Origin: Tepidisphaera sp.
Lineage (GTDB): Bacteria; Planctomycetota; Phycisphaerae; Phycisphaerales; UBA1924
Length of the DNA stretch: 64,000 nucleotides
Direction: 5' to 3'
Assembly: GCA_016124375.1 (NCBI GenBank)
Contig: WGNV01000010.1
Location: 108,733 to 172,732, forward strand
The notes below the pieces were generated by a model. That model saw only the letters and a list, made by a program, of their open reading frames with translations. It did not search any database and had not been told where the DNA came from. Below, piece after piece: positions 35,994 to 44,503 of this stretch. Numbering within the stretch: the stretch's first letter is position 1; every line of letters begins with the position of its first letter. A program made the translations under genes and the position numbers.

Positions 35994-38270
35994 GTGTCAA
36001 GACCAATCGATACATTCTCGCGAACGATCGATCGGGTCCGGCACTTTCCGCCAGGTGCCCGGGTGGCGGCTTTGGCCGCCGGGCTCTCGGTCGCGTCGTC
36101 CGACGAATCCCGCACCTTGGTGCCCGAACTCATCGAACTCGTGGCCCAAGCACGATTCGCGGAGCCACCCCCAGAGGTTCGACCCAACTGGCAAAAATGG
36201 TTGGGCCTTCGATGGCTATCCCGACGCCGCGCCGCCCGCGCCGGCCTCGTGGCCGACCAGGCCCTGGAAGCCCTCATCCGTCACTGGGATCGAGTGCCGC
36301 CCGATCTGGTGCCGCTCATCGCCAGCGCCGGGCGGGGTCGCTTCGGTGTCGCGGCCGACGCGTCGACGGATCCGGATGCATCGGTCCGGGCCAACGTCGT
36401 CGCGGCCGCGGGCGAACTTGGCGAGGGCGCGCTCGCCCGCCTCGTCGGCACCATGCTCACCGATCAGGATCCGCGCGTGTCCGCCGCCGCCGAGCACGCG
36501 CTGGTGCACATGGCGCTGGCGCAGTTCGCCCGCACCCGCACGGGCGAGGCGTGCCTCGATCCGCGACTGACCGATCAGCTGTGGCGGGTGCGTGAGGCGG
36601 CAGAGTTCGGTTTTTCAGGCAGTTCAGCCCGGTTTTTGCCCGGCGCGTCGTCACTCCATCCGCAAGGCCAGGCGTCTGGATCATCCACCGCGCCGCAGTC
36701 CGGCGATGGCATCGTTGACGGCATCGCGCTGGCGTGCGAGGCCTTCGAGCGTCATCGCCGCCGGGGTGTGCTGCTGTGCGCGATGATGCTGCTCGATCGC
36801 GAGCGCCTCGCCTCGGCCTCCGCCCGCGCGGGCGCCGGCGGGCGCGAGCCCGGCGCCGACCGCCTGGTCTCGTGGTTCGCGCACGCCGCCACCGACGCGC
36901 ACAGCGCGCTCCGCACCGTGATCCGCGCGTCGGCGTTGCCCGTGGCGGGGCTGCGCGCGATGGAGTGGATCGGCGTGGAGCCCTGGACCCGGGCGTGCCG
37001 CCAGCGACTGGCGCAAGGCGGGAACGCGCTCGAGCACGAACTGGTCCTGGCCAGCGCTCACCTGGCGCTGCGACCCAGGCGCGCCCGGGCGCTGTCGAGC
37101 ATCGAGCTCAAGAGTCGCCCGGCCTTGCGCGCCGAGAGCCCGACGACCGACGCCGAGCCCCGTTCACCGGGCCGGCGCGAGCTCGAAAAAGGTATTTTCC
37201 CTGAAGTGTCGATTGTGCATTCGCTGTCGATTGATGCTGCTCGCGGCGCTGCCCGGATCATGGGGGTGGTGAAGGCCGCGGCTCCGGAACGCGAGCTGGC
37301 CGCCCGCGCGTTCCTTGATCATGGTGACGTCGTGTCGCGTCACGCCGCGATGCGTGCCCTCGCGGGCGTGGGCCTGCGAGACTGGGCCTTTGATCTGAAT
37401 CCGCAGGTCAGCGCCGGGGCGGCCATCCGCCTCAGCCGCGCCGACAACCCGCGTGCCGCCGAGGCCGACGACGCCGACACCCAATGGTGGGAGCACCTGG
37501 CCCGCTCGCCCCACGAGCGCACCCGATTCCTGGCGCAGGAGGAACTGGCCAATCGTCCCGATGCGCTGGGCGCCACGCTTCGCGGGCGTCTGCTGGCGGC
37601 TCGCCGCATGGCCCGCGCCCCGGGCGAAGTTCTGGAGGCGATCAACGCCGCCCTGACCGAAGGAGCCACCCAGCGCCCCGCCCTGATGCTCGCCCGCACG
37701 CTGGGCGTGACGCCTCAGTTCCAGGGGCGCATCGTCGAGCTGGCCCAGGGTGATGGCGATGCCAAGGTCGTTGCGACCGCGATCGCCGCACTGGCGGATG
37801 TACCGACGCCCGCCGCCAGCGAGGCCGCCCTGGCCGCCCTCGACCACGCCGACGCCCGCGTGCGGGCCAACGCCGTCGAAACCCTGGCCCGCAAGGCCCG
37901 CCTGGGCGAGCCGCTGCCCGCTCAGGTCATCGAGCACAAGACCGACCCGCACCACCGAGTGCGAGCCAACTGCCTCAGGGTCGGGCTGGCGGGTCCGGAG
38001 GTGCAGGCCGCCGCTGCCGACCTGGCGGCCATGCTCCGCGACGACCGGGCCGAGCACCGGCTGGCCGGGGCGTGGCTCGCGTCGCGGGCCCTGGGCGGAC
38101 GCCTGCGTTCGACGCTGCCCGACGCCAAGCAACTGGCCGGGCGTCTGGTCGAGCTGGCCAGCGATGACGCCGACCCGCGCGTCCGGCGCAGGGCGTTTGT
38201 CGGAGCCTCGCGCGTCATGCGGGGCTTGCGGGCCGCCTGGCAACACGCAGGCACCGGAGGTGAGCGATGA
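35994..38270 (+). CDS. HEAT-repeat-like protein
   Basis: This 758-residue alpha-helical protein has no signal peptide or clear membrane segment. Repeated helical hairpins of HEAT type are visible, such as DPDASVRANVVAAAGELGEG, DQDPRVSAAAEHALVHMA and HADARVRANAVETLARKA. These form scaffolds for protein interaction. No catalytic motif is seen. It starts at GTG (35994), with AGGAAG about nine bases upstream, and its stop overlaps the ATG of the next gene (ATGA), so the two products probably work together. Confidence 0.8.
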   Translation: MSRPIDTFSRTIDRVRHFPPGARVAALAAGLSVASSDESRTLVPELIELVAQARFAEPPPEVRPNWQKWLGLRWLSRRRAARAGLVADQALEALIRHWDRVPPDLVPLIASAGRGRFGVAADASTDPDASVRANVVAAAGELGEGALARLVGTMLTDQDPRVSAAAEHALVHMALAQFARTRTGEACLDPRLTDQLWRVREAAEFGFSGSSARFLPGASSLHPQGQASGSSTAPQSGDGIVDGIALACEAFERHRRRGVLLCAMMLLDRERLASASARAGAGGREPGADRLVSWFAHAATDAHSALRTVIRASALPVAGLRAMEWIGVEPWTRACRQRLAQGGNALEHELVLASAHLALRPRRARALSSIELKSRPALRAESPTTDAEPRSPGRRELEKGIFPEVSIVHSLSIDAARGAARIMGVVKAAAPERELAARAFLDHGDVVSRHAAMRALAGVGLRDWAFDLNPQVSAGAAIRLSRADNPRAAEADDADTQWWEHLARSPHERTRFLAQEELANRPDALGATLRGRLLAARRMARAPGEVLEAINAALTEGATQRPALMLARTLGVTPQFQGRIVELAQGDGDAKVVATAIAALADVPTPAASEAALAALDHADARVRANAVETLARKARLGEPLPAQVIEHKTDPHHRVRANCLRVGLAGPEVQAAAADLAAMLRDDRAEHRLAGAWLASRALGGRLRSTLPDAKQLAGRLVELASDDADPRVRRRAFVGASRVMRGLRAAWQHAGTGGER

Positions 38271-38647
38271 GCCCATTCGTGCTGCTCCACGCAAAGGCGA
38301 CGCTCACTCTGCTCGCCCTCGCGGCCGATCCTCCCCCCAGCGTCACGCTCGTGACCAAGGACGCAACCCCCGCGGCCCCGATGTCGTGGTGGGTTCTGCC
38401 CCTGGTGCTGGGTCTGGCGGGTGTGGTGGTGGGGGTGTTCTGGTGGTGGTGGCGCAATGCCGACGCCCTGGAGCGCGACCCCGCCACGTGGGCGACGCGC
38501 CAGTTGCTGGCGGCTCAGCCCCGCCCGCGCCGAAGCGCGTTGAAAGCCGCGGCCAAGCGACTGGACATTCCGCTGCTCGCGCTGCTCATGAGTGAACACG
38601 CCGCCCAGCGGGCGCTTGGAGAGCCTTCACCCGGCGCAACCCCCTAG
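38267..38647 (+). CDS. Small single-pass membrane protein
   Basis: This 126-residue protein has one strong membrane segment (WWVLPLVLGLAGVVVGVFWW, about residues 41-60), a short proline-rich outer part and a basic cytoplasmic tail. An earlier hydrophobic stretch (about 4-20) could be a signal peptide. The family is not recognised. Its ATG overlaps the stop of the HEAT-repeat gene, so it may anchor that protein at the membrane; this is inference from coupling only. Confidence 0.7.
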   Translation: MSPFVLLHAKATLTLLALAADPPPSVTLVTKDATPAAPMSWWVLPLVLGLAGVVVGVFWWWWRNADALERDPATWATRQLLAAQPRPRRSALKAAAKRLDIPLLALLMSEHAAQRALGEPSPGATP

Positions 38648-38655
38648 GGGCTGAT

Positions 38656-39198
38656 TCATCCCGCCGGCGTGGGTTCGGGCTGTGGCTCAAGCTCTGCCTG
38701 CTTGGCCAGCGCCAACTGCTCCAGGGCCGCCGCCGCCTGCTCGGGGGTGATCCGCCCGAACGCGGCTTCAAGCCTCACAAGGCCCGCGGGTGTGAACTTC
38801 GCCTGCATCGCCAAGTCCACCGCTCGCTGGTAGGAAGTGCGCGTGATCGGGGGAAGGGTGTAGGTCAGCACCACCAGCCCGAGCCCCAGCAGCGTTGTAA
38901 AGATCGCCAGCCCCAGCGGCCCGACCTTCACGGGCTGCTCCGTACTGATCGCGATCACCCCGATGAGTCCGAAAACCGTCAGCCCGAAACAGAGAAACCG
39001 CAACCACGCCACACCCAGTGATTTCCACTGCAGGGGCACCTTCACCGCCGGGGCCCGGAAGGTCTTGTCGCCGATGACCACGTACGACCCCACCGGCACC
39101 AGCGGCACGAAGTTGATGTGGAAGAACTTCGTCACGACGTGAAACACGCCCTTGACGTGACAGGTGCGACCAAAGGCCCGCGTGCCGAAGATGAACAT
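38656..39198 (-). CDS. Hypothetical membrane protein
   Basis: This 180-residue protein begins MFIFGTRAFGRTCHVKGVFH, followed by FHINFVPLVPVGSYVV, and then two membrane helices (about residues 70-90 and 103-120). The C-terminal part is a soluble helix rich in Ala and Glu with a Pro-rich tail. I recognise the N-terminal pattern from uncharacterised planctomycete membrane proteins but cannot give a function. The start at 39198 is chosen because family-like sequence begins there; an upstream start would add 15 residues. Confidence 0.7.
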   Translation of the reverse strand: MFIFGTRAFGRTCHVKGVFHVVTKFFHINFVPLVPVGSYVVIGDKTFRAPAVKVPLQWKSLGVAWLRFLCFGLTVFGLIGVIAISTEQPVKVGPLGLAIFTTLLGLGLVVLTYTLPPITRTSYQRAVDLAMQAKFTPAGLVRLEAAFGRITPEQAAAALEQLALAKQAELEPQPEPTPAG

Positions 39199-39589
39199 CC
39201 GATGCTCCCGAGTCTTGCGTGAATAATCCCGGGCGGGCCTCAAACTGCGATGATCTCGGCTCGCCCGGACCCGTTGTGGGTGAAAAGCCTACCGGCCCGG
39301 GGCCGGTTGGGTGTCATGATTTTGGTGTTTTTTCGCCTCGGCGTCGCCCTCTGAACCCAGATTTCACACGTTGGGAAATGGTCGCCCGCGAGTTATGCCC
39401 CTCTGGGGGGTGGTTGGCGGCGTAGCCGGCGCCAGCCGCCCGCAGAGCGCCTGCTTCCGCGTCTTGGACCAAACCCGAGAATCTCGCGAGCCGATCGTGA
39501 GGGGAACGGGTTTTCCTCGCTTGAGGCCTGGCGGGCGCCGGGCCCGACGCGCGAGCCCCGCCAAGGTCACGCCAAGAAAGGGACTACCG
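39199..39589. other. Intergenic region upstream of the PilZ gene
   Basis: No gene is seen. A palindrome ACCGGCC-CGG-GGCCGGT (39291-39307) is followed by a T-rich stretch (39319-39333). Both flanking genes point away, so this should contain divergent promoters rather than a terminator. Confidence 0.45.
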
Positions 39590-39991
39590 ATGCACGCTCA
39601 GTCGCTCAGCCGCCGGAGGTTTCAACGCCTCACCCTGCCCGCCATGTACACCGGCGTCCGCGTGCGATTCATGAACGACGAGAAGTTCACCTTGGAAGGT
39701 CACGCCTACGACATTTCCGAGGGCGGCATCCAGTTTGAGCTCGACCGGGGCATCGACCCGGGCACGCCCATCGCCCTTGAAATCACCCTGCCCAACTCCT
39801 TCGGCGCCGAGGAGGGCGCCGACGGACCCGGGCGGGCGATCTTCGTGCTGGGCAACGTGGTGTGGATCGACGATTCAGACGTCGGCCCGGTGCGCCTGGC
39901 GATGACGTTTACCAGGTTCGCCCGCGCGGGGGACAAGGAACGCCTGATGGAGCGACTGGAGCGGGTGATTAAGACACGCCTGGCGGCGTGA
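39590..39991 (+). CDS. PilZ-domain protein
   Basis: This 133-residue protein is nearly all PilZ domain, the common cyclic-di-GMP receptor. The arginine motif is SRRRFQR near residue 7 and the second motif is DISEGGIQFE, matching RxxxR and [DN]xSxxG. It should bind cyclic-di-GMP and act on motility, pili or exopolysaccharide. No such target gene is adjacent. The ATG at 39590 gives a domain starting at once; the frame is open upstream, but that part is not family-like. It is the last GC-rich gene before the accessory island. Confidence 0.88.
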   Translation: MHAQSLSRRRFQRLTLPAMYTGVRVRFMNDEKFTLEGHAYDISEGGIQFELDRGIDPGTPIALEITLPNSFGAEEGADGPGRAIFVLGNVVWIDDSDVGPVRLAMTFTRFARAGDKERLMERLERVIKTRLAA

Positions 39992-40004
39992 GCTAGCAAT
40001 ACAC

Positions 40005-40084
40005 ACCTCGGGCGTCGGGGGCCTGGGCGGGTCGTCGTACATCGACAGCGTGGTGCTGCGCGACCCCGACTCGGCCGCGGGCTG
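40005..40084 (+). pseudogene. RHS-core remnant 1
   Basis: The frame ending at TGA (40082) reads GGSSYIDSVVLRDPDSAAG, the YIDSxVLRDRD segment of the RHS repeat core, and has no start of its own. The DNA is closely similar to remnant 2 (41611-41690). It lies immediately after the PilZ gene and is broken off by the IS5-type remnant on the other strand. Confidence 0.6.
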
Positions 40085-40087
40085 AAC

Positions 40088-40304
40088 CGGCGAAGAGACC
40101 CAGAGGGTGAGGTGCTTGTGGACGGAACTCTCGGCGCCGAACTACCTGGGCAGATCCTTCCACTTGGCGCGATTGTCCAAGATCCAGAAGATGCCGCGGA
40201 GTGCCGTGCTTCTTCCAGGGGCGGCCGCTCGCCCTCGGAGGTGGCGCATCTGGCACACGCTCGGCCAGCCAATGCAGTCGCTGCTCGGAAAGTCGGATCG
40301 CCAT
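40088..40304 (-). pseudogene. IS5-family transposase N-terminal remnant
   Basis: Reading down from the ATG at 40304 gives IRLSEQRLHWLAERVPDAPP, and after a frameshift TALRGIFWILDNRAKWKDLP, then an in-frame stop and FGAESSVHKHLTLWV. Together they follow the N-terminus of IS5-group transposases (WLAExxPD...GIxWxLxxGAxWxDLPxxFGxxSSVHRxxxxW). The DDE catalytic domain is missing. With a frameshift and a stop it cannot be functional. Confidence 0.7.
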
Positions 40305-40446
40305 GCGATGGTACTAGCGTGGCCATCAACGACGGATTTGCGGTCTACGGACATAGGCTTTACAGTAATGAAAACCTTATCACGCTGAATGACAAGTGAA
40401 CTCCATCAAACGACAATGAGGCTACCCGCATTCGCGAGGGGTATAG

Positions 40447-40875
40447 ATGACCAAAGAAAAAGCTATAAGAACGGCCGCTAATAATATTTGGACGGGAGCC
40501 ATCACTCGGCGTGCGGCGGAAGTCATCGACGAAATTATTGATCGTGGCGATGCTCATGTATTATTGTCCGATCTCATTCAACTGGCAAAAACTGAGTGCG
40601 AGTCTGAAGACGTCGCCTTCGAGGAGGTTCTTAGAAGGCTCGAAGGCCTGGCAGAGCAGTCGAGACTTGCGGCATGTGTGCTCATGATGCATTTCTTGCC
40701 AATAGTGTCGGAGACCTATCTGCATGGCGTCTGTGACTCAATTGGCCTGTGGATATGGCATTGTGAATCGCCAAAGTTAACTGAACACTTGCGATTGATG
40801 GCGCAGTCCCAAACCGATCCCAAGTATCGACGAATCTTCGAAGACTTGGTGAATAGAGGATCTTCCGGTGAGTAG
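40447..40875 (+). CDS. Hypothetical protein in the RHS/immunity island
   Basis: This 142-residue, acidic, all-helical protein is not recognised. It has no signal peptide or membrane segment. The DNA is visibly richer in A and T than that of its neighbours, with codons such as ATA, AAT and TTA, which suggests transfer. Its place, after an RHS remnant in the same direction, is where an immunity gene of a polymorphic toxin would stand; this is inference from context only. Confidence 0.6.
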   Translation: MTKEKAIRTAANNIWTGAITRRAAEVIDEIIDRGDAHVLLSDLIQLAKTECESEDVAFEEVLRRLEGLAEQSRLAACVLMMHFLPIVSETYLHGVCDSIGLWIWHCESPKLTEHLRLMAQSQTDPKYRRIFEDLVNRGSSGE

Positions 40876-40956
40876 CGGCTATCTCAAATCCTCGTGGACA
40901 GATGGAGAAACACCCCTTCCGCGATTATGATCATCCGCCCTGACACAATTCTAGAG

Positions 40957-41036
40957 GCTATCCGTAAACCTTTTTGAGCAGGATGATCGAGTAACCCAAA
41001 TGCAAGAACCCCGGAAAGAGCGACTTCTCGTAGCGA
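40957..41036 (-). pseudogene. IS5-family transposase C-terminal remnant
   Basis: The minus-strand frame ending with TAG at 40957 reads RYEKSLFPGFLHLGYSIILL, the typical end of IS5-group transposases (RYEKxxxxFLAFxHLAxxxIxL). It cannot belong to the same copy as the N-terminal remnant at 40088-40304, because on this strand a C-terminus should lie at the lower coordinate. It overlaps the DNA just before the immunity-like gene at 41066. Confidence 0.65.
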
Positions 41037-41065
41037 ATGTTCAGGCCATCAGTAAGAACCAGCAA

Positions 41066-41518
41066 ATGAAATACTATCGTGTTGAACCAGAAGTAGCAGG
41101 TGGATGGGGTAAAAATACTGTATTTACAGGTACCCTTGGAAAACCAACCAAAGTACATAAGCTTCATTATCAGTTTGATGGATGGCCTAGGGATGAGATA
41201 GTGGCAAGCTCGCCCTGCTTTATTGTCACGGAGGGACTGGCGCACGAGATCGAGCGGGCGCGATTGACGGGAGTGAGCTTCGATCAGGTTGAAGTTACGA
41301 CATCCGAACAGTTCAATGAGCAGTATCCTGATCGGCAACTTCCAAAGTTTGTCTGGCTAAAGGTCGAAGGCGGCGCCGGAAGCGACGATTTTGGAATTGC
41401 GTCAGATCTTCGGTTGGTCGTCTCCGAGCGGGCTTTTGATCTATTGAGAGAAAATGGTTTTTCACATGCTGCATCGATTTGTGTATTCGGCGGGGAGGCG
41501 TTGAAGTCGTGCCATTGA
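41066..41518 (+). CDS. Imm11-like (DUF1629-type) immunity family protein
   Basis: This 150-residue protein begins MKYYRVEPEVAGGWG, with KLHYQFDGWPRDEIV, KFVWLKVEG and LRLVVSERAFDLLRENGFSH. The pattern fits the Imm11/DUF1629 type of immunity protein found downstream of polymorphic toxins; I recall this family but could not search it. The ATG at 41066 is preferred over the one at 41000, because the extra 22 codons coincide with an IS5 remnant on the other strand. No toxin gene remains beside it, so it is an orphan. Confidence 0.6.
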   Translation: MKYYRVEPEVAGGWGKNTVFTGTLGKPTKVHKLHYQFDGWPRDEIVASSPCFIVTEGLAHEIERARLTGVSFDQVEVTTSEQFNEQYPDRQLPKFVWLKVEGGAGSDDFGIASDLRLVVSERAFDLLRENGFSHAASICVFGGEALKSCH

Positions 41519-41610
41519 AGTCGGTGTTCTTGCCGACTTCAATGCTCTGGGCACCGCCATGGGAATAACTTGCTCTCGCCGCAAGCGCCAGGAACGGCAT
41601 GTATACCACG

Positions 41611-41762
41611 TCGCGGGCGTGAGGCCCGGGCGGATCGTCGTACCTCGACAGTGTGGTGCTGCGTGACCGCGACTCGGCCGCGGCTTGGGCCGCGCACACG
41701 ACGGGCGCCCTGGATGAACGCCGCTACTATTGCCAGAACTGGCGCGGAGTTGTGGTGGTGAT
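41611..41762 (+). pseudogene. RHS-core remnant 2
   Basis: From 41632 the frame reads GGSSYLDSVVLRDRDS and, after a short alanine-rich stretch, GALDERRYYCQNWRGVVVVI. This matches the RHS core YIDSxVLRDRDxxxxGxLDERxYYxQNWxxxVVAxV. There is no start codon in frame after an upstream TGA, and similarity stops abruptly at about 41762. The first 80 bp are a diverged copy of remnant 1. Confidence 0.7.
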
Positions 41763-41786
41763 CACCCGATTATTCCGAGGCGACAC

Positions 41787-42422
41787 ATGCTCACGAATCG
41801 GAAGCGGTGGGTTCTGGCGGGCGTGCTTTGGACAGTTTTGTGGATTGCAACGAGCGTGCTCTGCCGGATACTGAATCCAGGCGAAGCCGAAAGATGCATA
41901 CCCCCGCGTGTCTGGCCAGACAGTGTATCGGGCTATCTGGCTAGATATTCTCCCAGCGAAACGTTCAATGCCGGCTACGCAGCCAAAGGGCACACGTGGT
42001 ATAGTGATATAGAATATGATGAAGTAGAATGGTCGGATGGTCAGAGATTTCGACTTATCCGCCGAAAATCGGGCTGGCCTTGGCGGGATACTCAATTGTT
42101 CTTTTTCAACTCAAGCTTTCCAATTTCTGGTGTCCTCAACAATTCAGGGTCCCTTGACGCAGGGCTCCCAAATCCTTGGGGAAGCCACGTTCTTCGGCAA
42201 GGCGCAACAAATATCTCTCTAATGCCCATTCTTCCGGGCATGCTCGCCAATGCGTCAGTTTGGCTGCCCGTATCGATGGCAGTTGTGTTGGCGGTTGAAA
42301 TGAGAATTCGACGGAATCGCCGGCGATCTAATCTATGTGAGAGGTGTGCCTATCCGTTGTTGGGGATTAGTCGTACCGAATGTCCGGAGTGTGGTAATAT
42401 TTCTCGGGCAAGACTTGAGTGA
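41787..42422 (+). CDS. Membrane protein with C-terminal zinc ribbon
   Basis: This 211-residue protein has a first membrane helix (about residues 8-25), an extracytoplasmic region of about 120 residues, a second helix (about 155-175) and a cytoplasmic zinc ribbon, CERCAYPLLGI...CPECG. Planctomycetes use this CxxCxYxLxG...CPECG ribbon in many membrane proteins of unknown role; two more stand at 49.1-50.5 kb with the ribbon at the N-terminus. The gene starts 25 bp after RHS remnant 2 and shares the lower GC of the island. Confidence 0.7.
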   Translation: MLTNRKRWVLAGVLWTVLWIATSVLCRILNPGEAERCIPPRVWPDSVSGYLARYSPSETFNAGYAAKGHTWYSDIEYDEVEWSDGQRFRLIRRKSGWPWRDTQLFFFNSSFPISGVLNNSGSLDAGLPNPWGSHVLRQGATNISLMPILPGMLANASVWLPVSMAVVLAVEMRIRRNRRRSNLCERCAYPLLGISRTECPECGNISRARLE

Positions 42423-42741
42423 TTGGCTACACACATTGTAGCGAGGCTCGGTCGCCGTCCTGTACAGTTGCTTCAGCGGGGTACTGACGCCGCAGCCCCG
42501 ATCGCCAATCTGGGCAGACTCGTGCCGCCACCCGGTCACTCTTACGGGCGGTTGCTTGTACCGCTGACTCTGGGGGAGGCGTGTCCCGATGACACCACTG
42601 GGCGGATTCCGAATACCCTGCGCCGCGCGGCTCGATTTGGGTCGGCGTGCGGGCTAGAGTTGAGGCCTTTCCCGTCGCCCGGGTCCCGGCGTGTTGCCGG
42701 TTTTTCCTGGGCCAACGTCCAAGACGGAGCATTTGAGCCTC
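42423..42741. other. Leader region of rpsR
   Basis: No convincing gene is seen. A small hairpin (CCGGC 42687-42691, GCCGG 42697-42701) with TTTTT directly after it lies about 36 bp before the rpsR start. It resembles a weak terminator and could attenuate rpsR, or end an earlier transcript. Confidence 0.45.
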
Positions 42742-42984
42742 ATGAGCAAGTTCCCCCGCTTCGGCAACCCCACCAAGATCCGCGTCGCCCACGTGTCCCC
42801 CGCCGGCAAGGTGTTTGTGGATTGGAAGGACGTGGACAATCTGCGCCGGATGATGAGCCCGAACGGCAAGATCCTTGGCCGCAAGCGGTTGGATGCGTCG
42901 GCCCAGGAGCAGCGCCTGCTGAGCCAGGCGATCAAGCGGGCCCGGTTCATGGCCCTGCTGCCTTACACCTCGGCGACGCTGTAA
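42742..42984 (+). CDS. rpsR: 30S ribosomal protein bS18
   Basis: This 80-residue protein of the small subunit platform ends with the family hallmark AIKRARFMALLPYTSATL and has RMMSPNGKILGRKRLDASAQ in the middle. It is encoded alone, without rpsF, ssb or rplI beside it, and ends at its own terminator. The ATG at 42742 gives MSKFPRFGNP, a normal N-terminus. Confidence 0.93.
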   Translation: MSKFPRFGNPTKIRVAHVSPAGKVFVDWKDVDNLRRMMSPNGKILGRKRLDASAQEQRLLSQAIKRARFMALLPYTSATL

Positions 42985-43069
42985 GCCCCGATAACTGAGA
43001 TTCTTGCCCGCTCTGACCCCGGGTTTGGCCCTGCGGCCGCACTCGGGAAGGGAGCGGCGCGCGACTTTA

Positions 43070-43095
43070 CCTCGCCCTGCGGGCGAGGCTTTTTC
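43070..43095 (+). terminator. Intrinsic terminator of rpsR
   Basis: CCTCGCCC (43070-43077) pairs perfectly with GGGCGAGG (43081-43088) around TGC, followed by CTTTTTC. Confidence 0.85.
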
Positions 43096-43145
43096 ACATG
43101 GGCGATCGCGGCTTGGTGCAGCCGCCCCGGACCACTCGCGGCCAA

Positions 43146-43784
43146 CTACTTGGGGGACTGCTGCTTGGGATCGGGCAGAGAGATGGCCGGGGGCGGGGCT
43201 TTGGAGGCGTCGCTCGGCTTGGCCGCGCTGGGGGCCTTGGCGGGCGACGTCGGGGCCGTGCCCTGGGCCGGGCTTTGGGGTGCGGCTTCGGGGTTGTTGG
43301 GGGCAGTCCGCGGGAAGAGCCCCGGTCCGGCGGCGGGGTAGGCGACGTTGGAGTCGGGGCGTTCACTCTCGATGATCTGGGCGGTGCGGGGTTCGTTCCC
43401 GCTGCGGACGGTCAGGTCCAGGCGCCGCTCCGAGGGCGGGGGCACGCGCAGCGTGCTGGGGTGCCCGCTGTCGGATTTGCCGATGTCTGAGACGGTCCAG
43501 ACCATGTCGTCGTAGCCCTGGGAGTCGGCGAGGTCGGCGTCGCGCTGGAAGATGACGTTGAGCTGCTGGCCCACGGGCACGTCGTAGCTCCAGATCGTCT
43601 CGCCCGTCGAGGTGTTCTTCATGGTCACCGTCAGGGGCATGTGGACGGTGCTGGCGTAGGAGTAGCGCTCCTGAGAGCAGCCCGGCAGGGCCAGGCTGCC
43701 CACGGCGACCAAGCCGGCCAAGGTCAGTTTCGCCCCCCGGGCGGGCGTCAAGTTGAGTCGGATCTTCCCGGCGTCGATGCCCAT
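43146..43784 (-). CDS. Hypothetical lipoprotein
   Basis: This 212-residue protein has a basic N-region, a hydrophobic stretch and the lipobox ALPGC (Cys about 36). The lipid-anchored part has a beta-rich domain (STVHMPLTVTMKNTSTGETI, then YDVPVGQQLNVIF) and a Pro/Ala/Ser-rich tail of about 70 residues. It is not a recognised family. It faces rpsR, with the rpsR terminator between the two. Confidence 0.75.
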   Translation of the reverse strand: MGIDAGKIRLNLTPARGAKLTLAGLVAVGSLALPGCSQERYSYASTVHMPLTVTMKNTSTGETIWSYDVPVGQQLNVIFQRDADLADSQGYDDMVWTVSDIGKSDSGHPSTLRVPPPSERRLDLTVRSGNEPRTAQIIESERPDSNVAYPAAGPGLFPRTAPNNPEAAPQSPAQGTAPTSPAKAPSAAKPSDASKAPPPAISLPDPKQQSPK

Positions 43785-43987
43785 GTCGTGCTCCCTGCCA
43801 GAACCGTGCGTGCGAAAAATATGCGTCTGAGATCAATGTGAGTGCGGGCGGGAGGGCCCGGCCGCACTTTGAGAGTGTATCGACCGATAAGCGCCTGTCC
43901 TCGCGGCGGATTCGCGAAAACTGCCCAGGGCCGGGTTGTCGGCCCGGGCGGGCTTCCTGGCTGGGGCGTGGCCCGTAGACTGAGCGC

Positions 43988-44503
43988 GTGACACCAGCAG
44001 CCGTGCCATTCCGCGTCGGTCACGGGTACGACCTTCACCGGCTCGAGGTTCGCCCCCCGGAAGGTCAGGGGCGGGCGTTTGTGCTGGGGGGCGTGACGCT
44101 CGTGCACGACCGGGGGCCGGTGAGCCATTCGGACGGGGACGCCCTGTACCACGCCGTTACCGACGCGATCTTGGGCGCCCTGTGCGAGCCCGACATCGGG
44201 CAGTTGTTCCCGGATACCGATCCGCGGCACGAATCGCGGGATTCGGAAGTCTTCCTGGCGGCGGCGGTGGACCGCGCCCGGGCGCTGGGCTGGCAGGTGG
44301 CGAACCTGGACGCGACGGTGATCCTGGAAAAGCCCAAGCTCAGCCCCCACAAGGAGGCGATGCGGGCCAACCTGGAGCGGGTGCTGGGCGTCGCGGGGCG
44401 GCGGGCGGTGAACATCAAGGGCAAGACGCACGAGAAGGTGGATGCGGTGGGGGAGGGAAGGGCGGTGGAGGTGCATTGCGTGGTGCTGCTCACGAAGGCG
44501 TAA
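43988..44503 (+). CDS. ispF: 2-C-methyl-D-erythritol 2,4-cyclodiphosphate synthase
   Basis: This 171-residue enzyme of the MEP isoprenoid pathway makes MEcPP from CDP-ME 2-phosphate. It has GHGYDLHRL with the zinc ligands Asp and His, HSDGDALYHAVTDAILGAL, and the late KTHEKVDAVGEGRAVEV. It starts at a GTG (43988). ispD and the other pathway genes are not in the window. Confidence 0.96.
   Translation: MTPAAVPFRVGHGYDLHRLEVRPPEGQGRAFVLGGVTLVHDRGPVSHSDGDALYHAVTDAILGALCEPDIGQLFPDTDPRHESRDSEVFLAAAVDRARALGWQVANLDATVILEKPKLSPHKEAMRANLERVLGVAGRRAVNIKGKTHEKVDAVGEGRAVEVHCVVLLTKA

Noticed and set aside
40107..40388. 93-codon plus-strand frame over the IS5 remnant
   Set aside because: The minus strand carries recognisable transposase pieces, so this is its shadow.
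40958..41338. 126-codon minus-strand frame opposite the immunity-like gene
   Set aside because: Only its last 26 codons (the IS5 C-terminal piece) make sense; the rest is the reverse of the gene at 41066.
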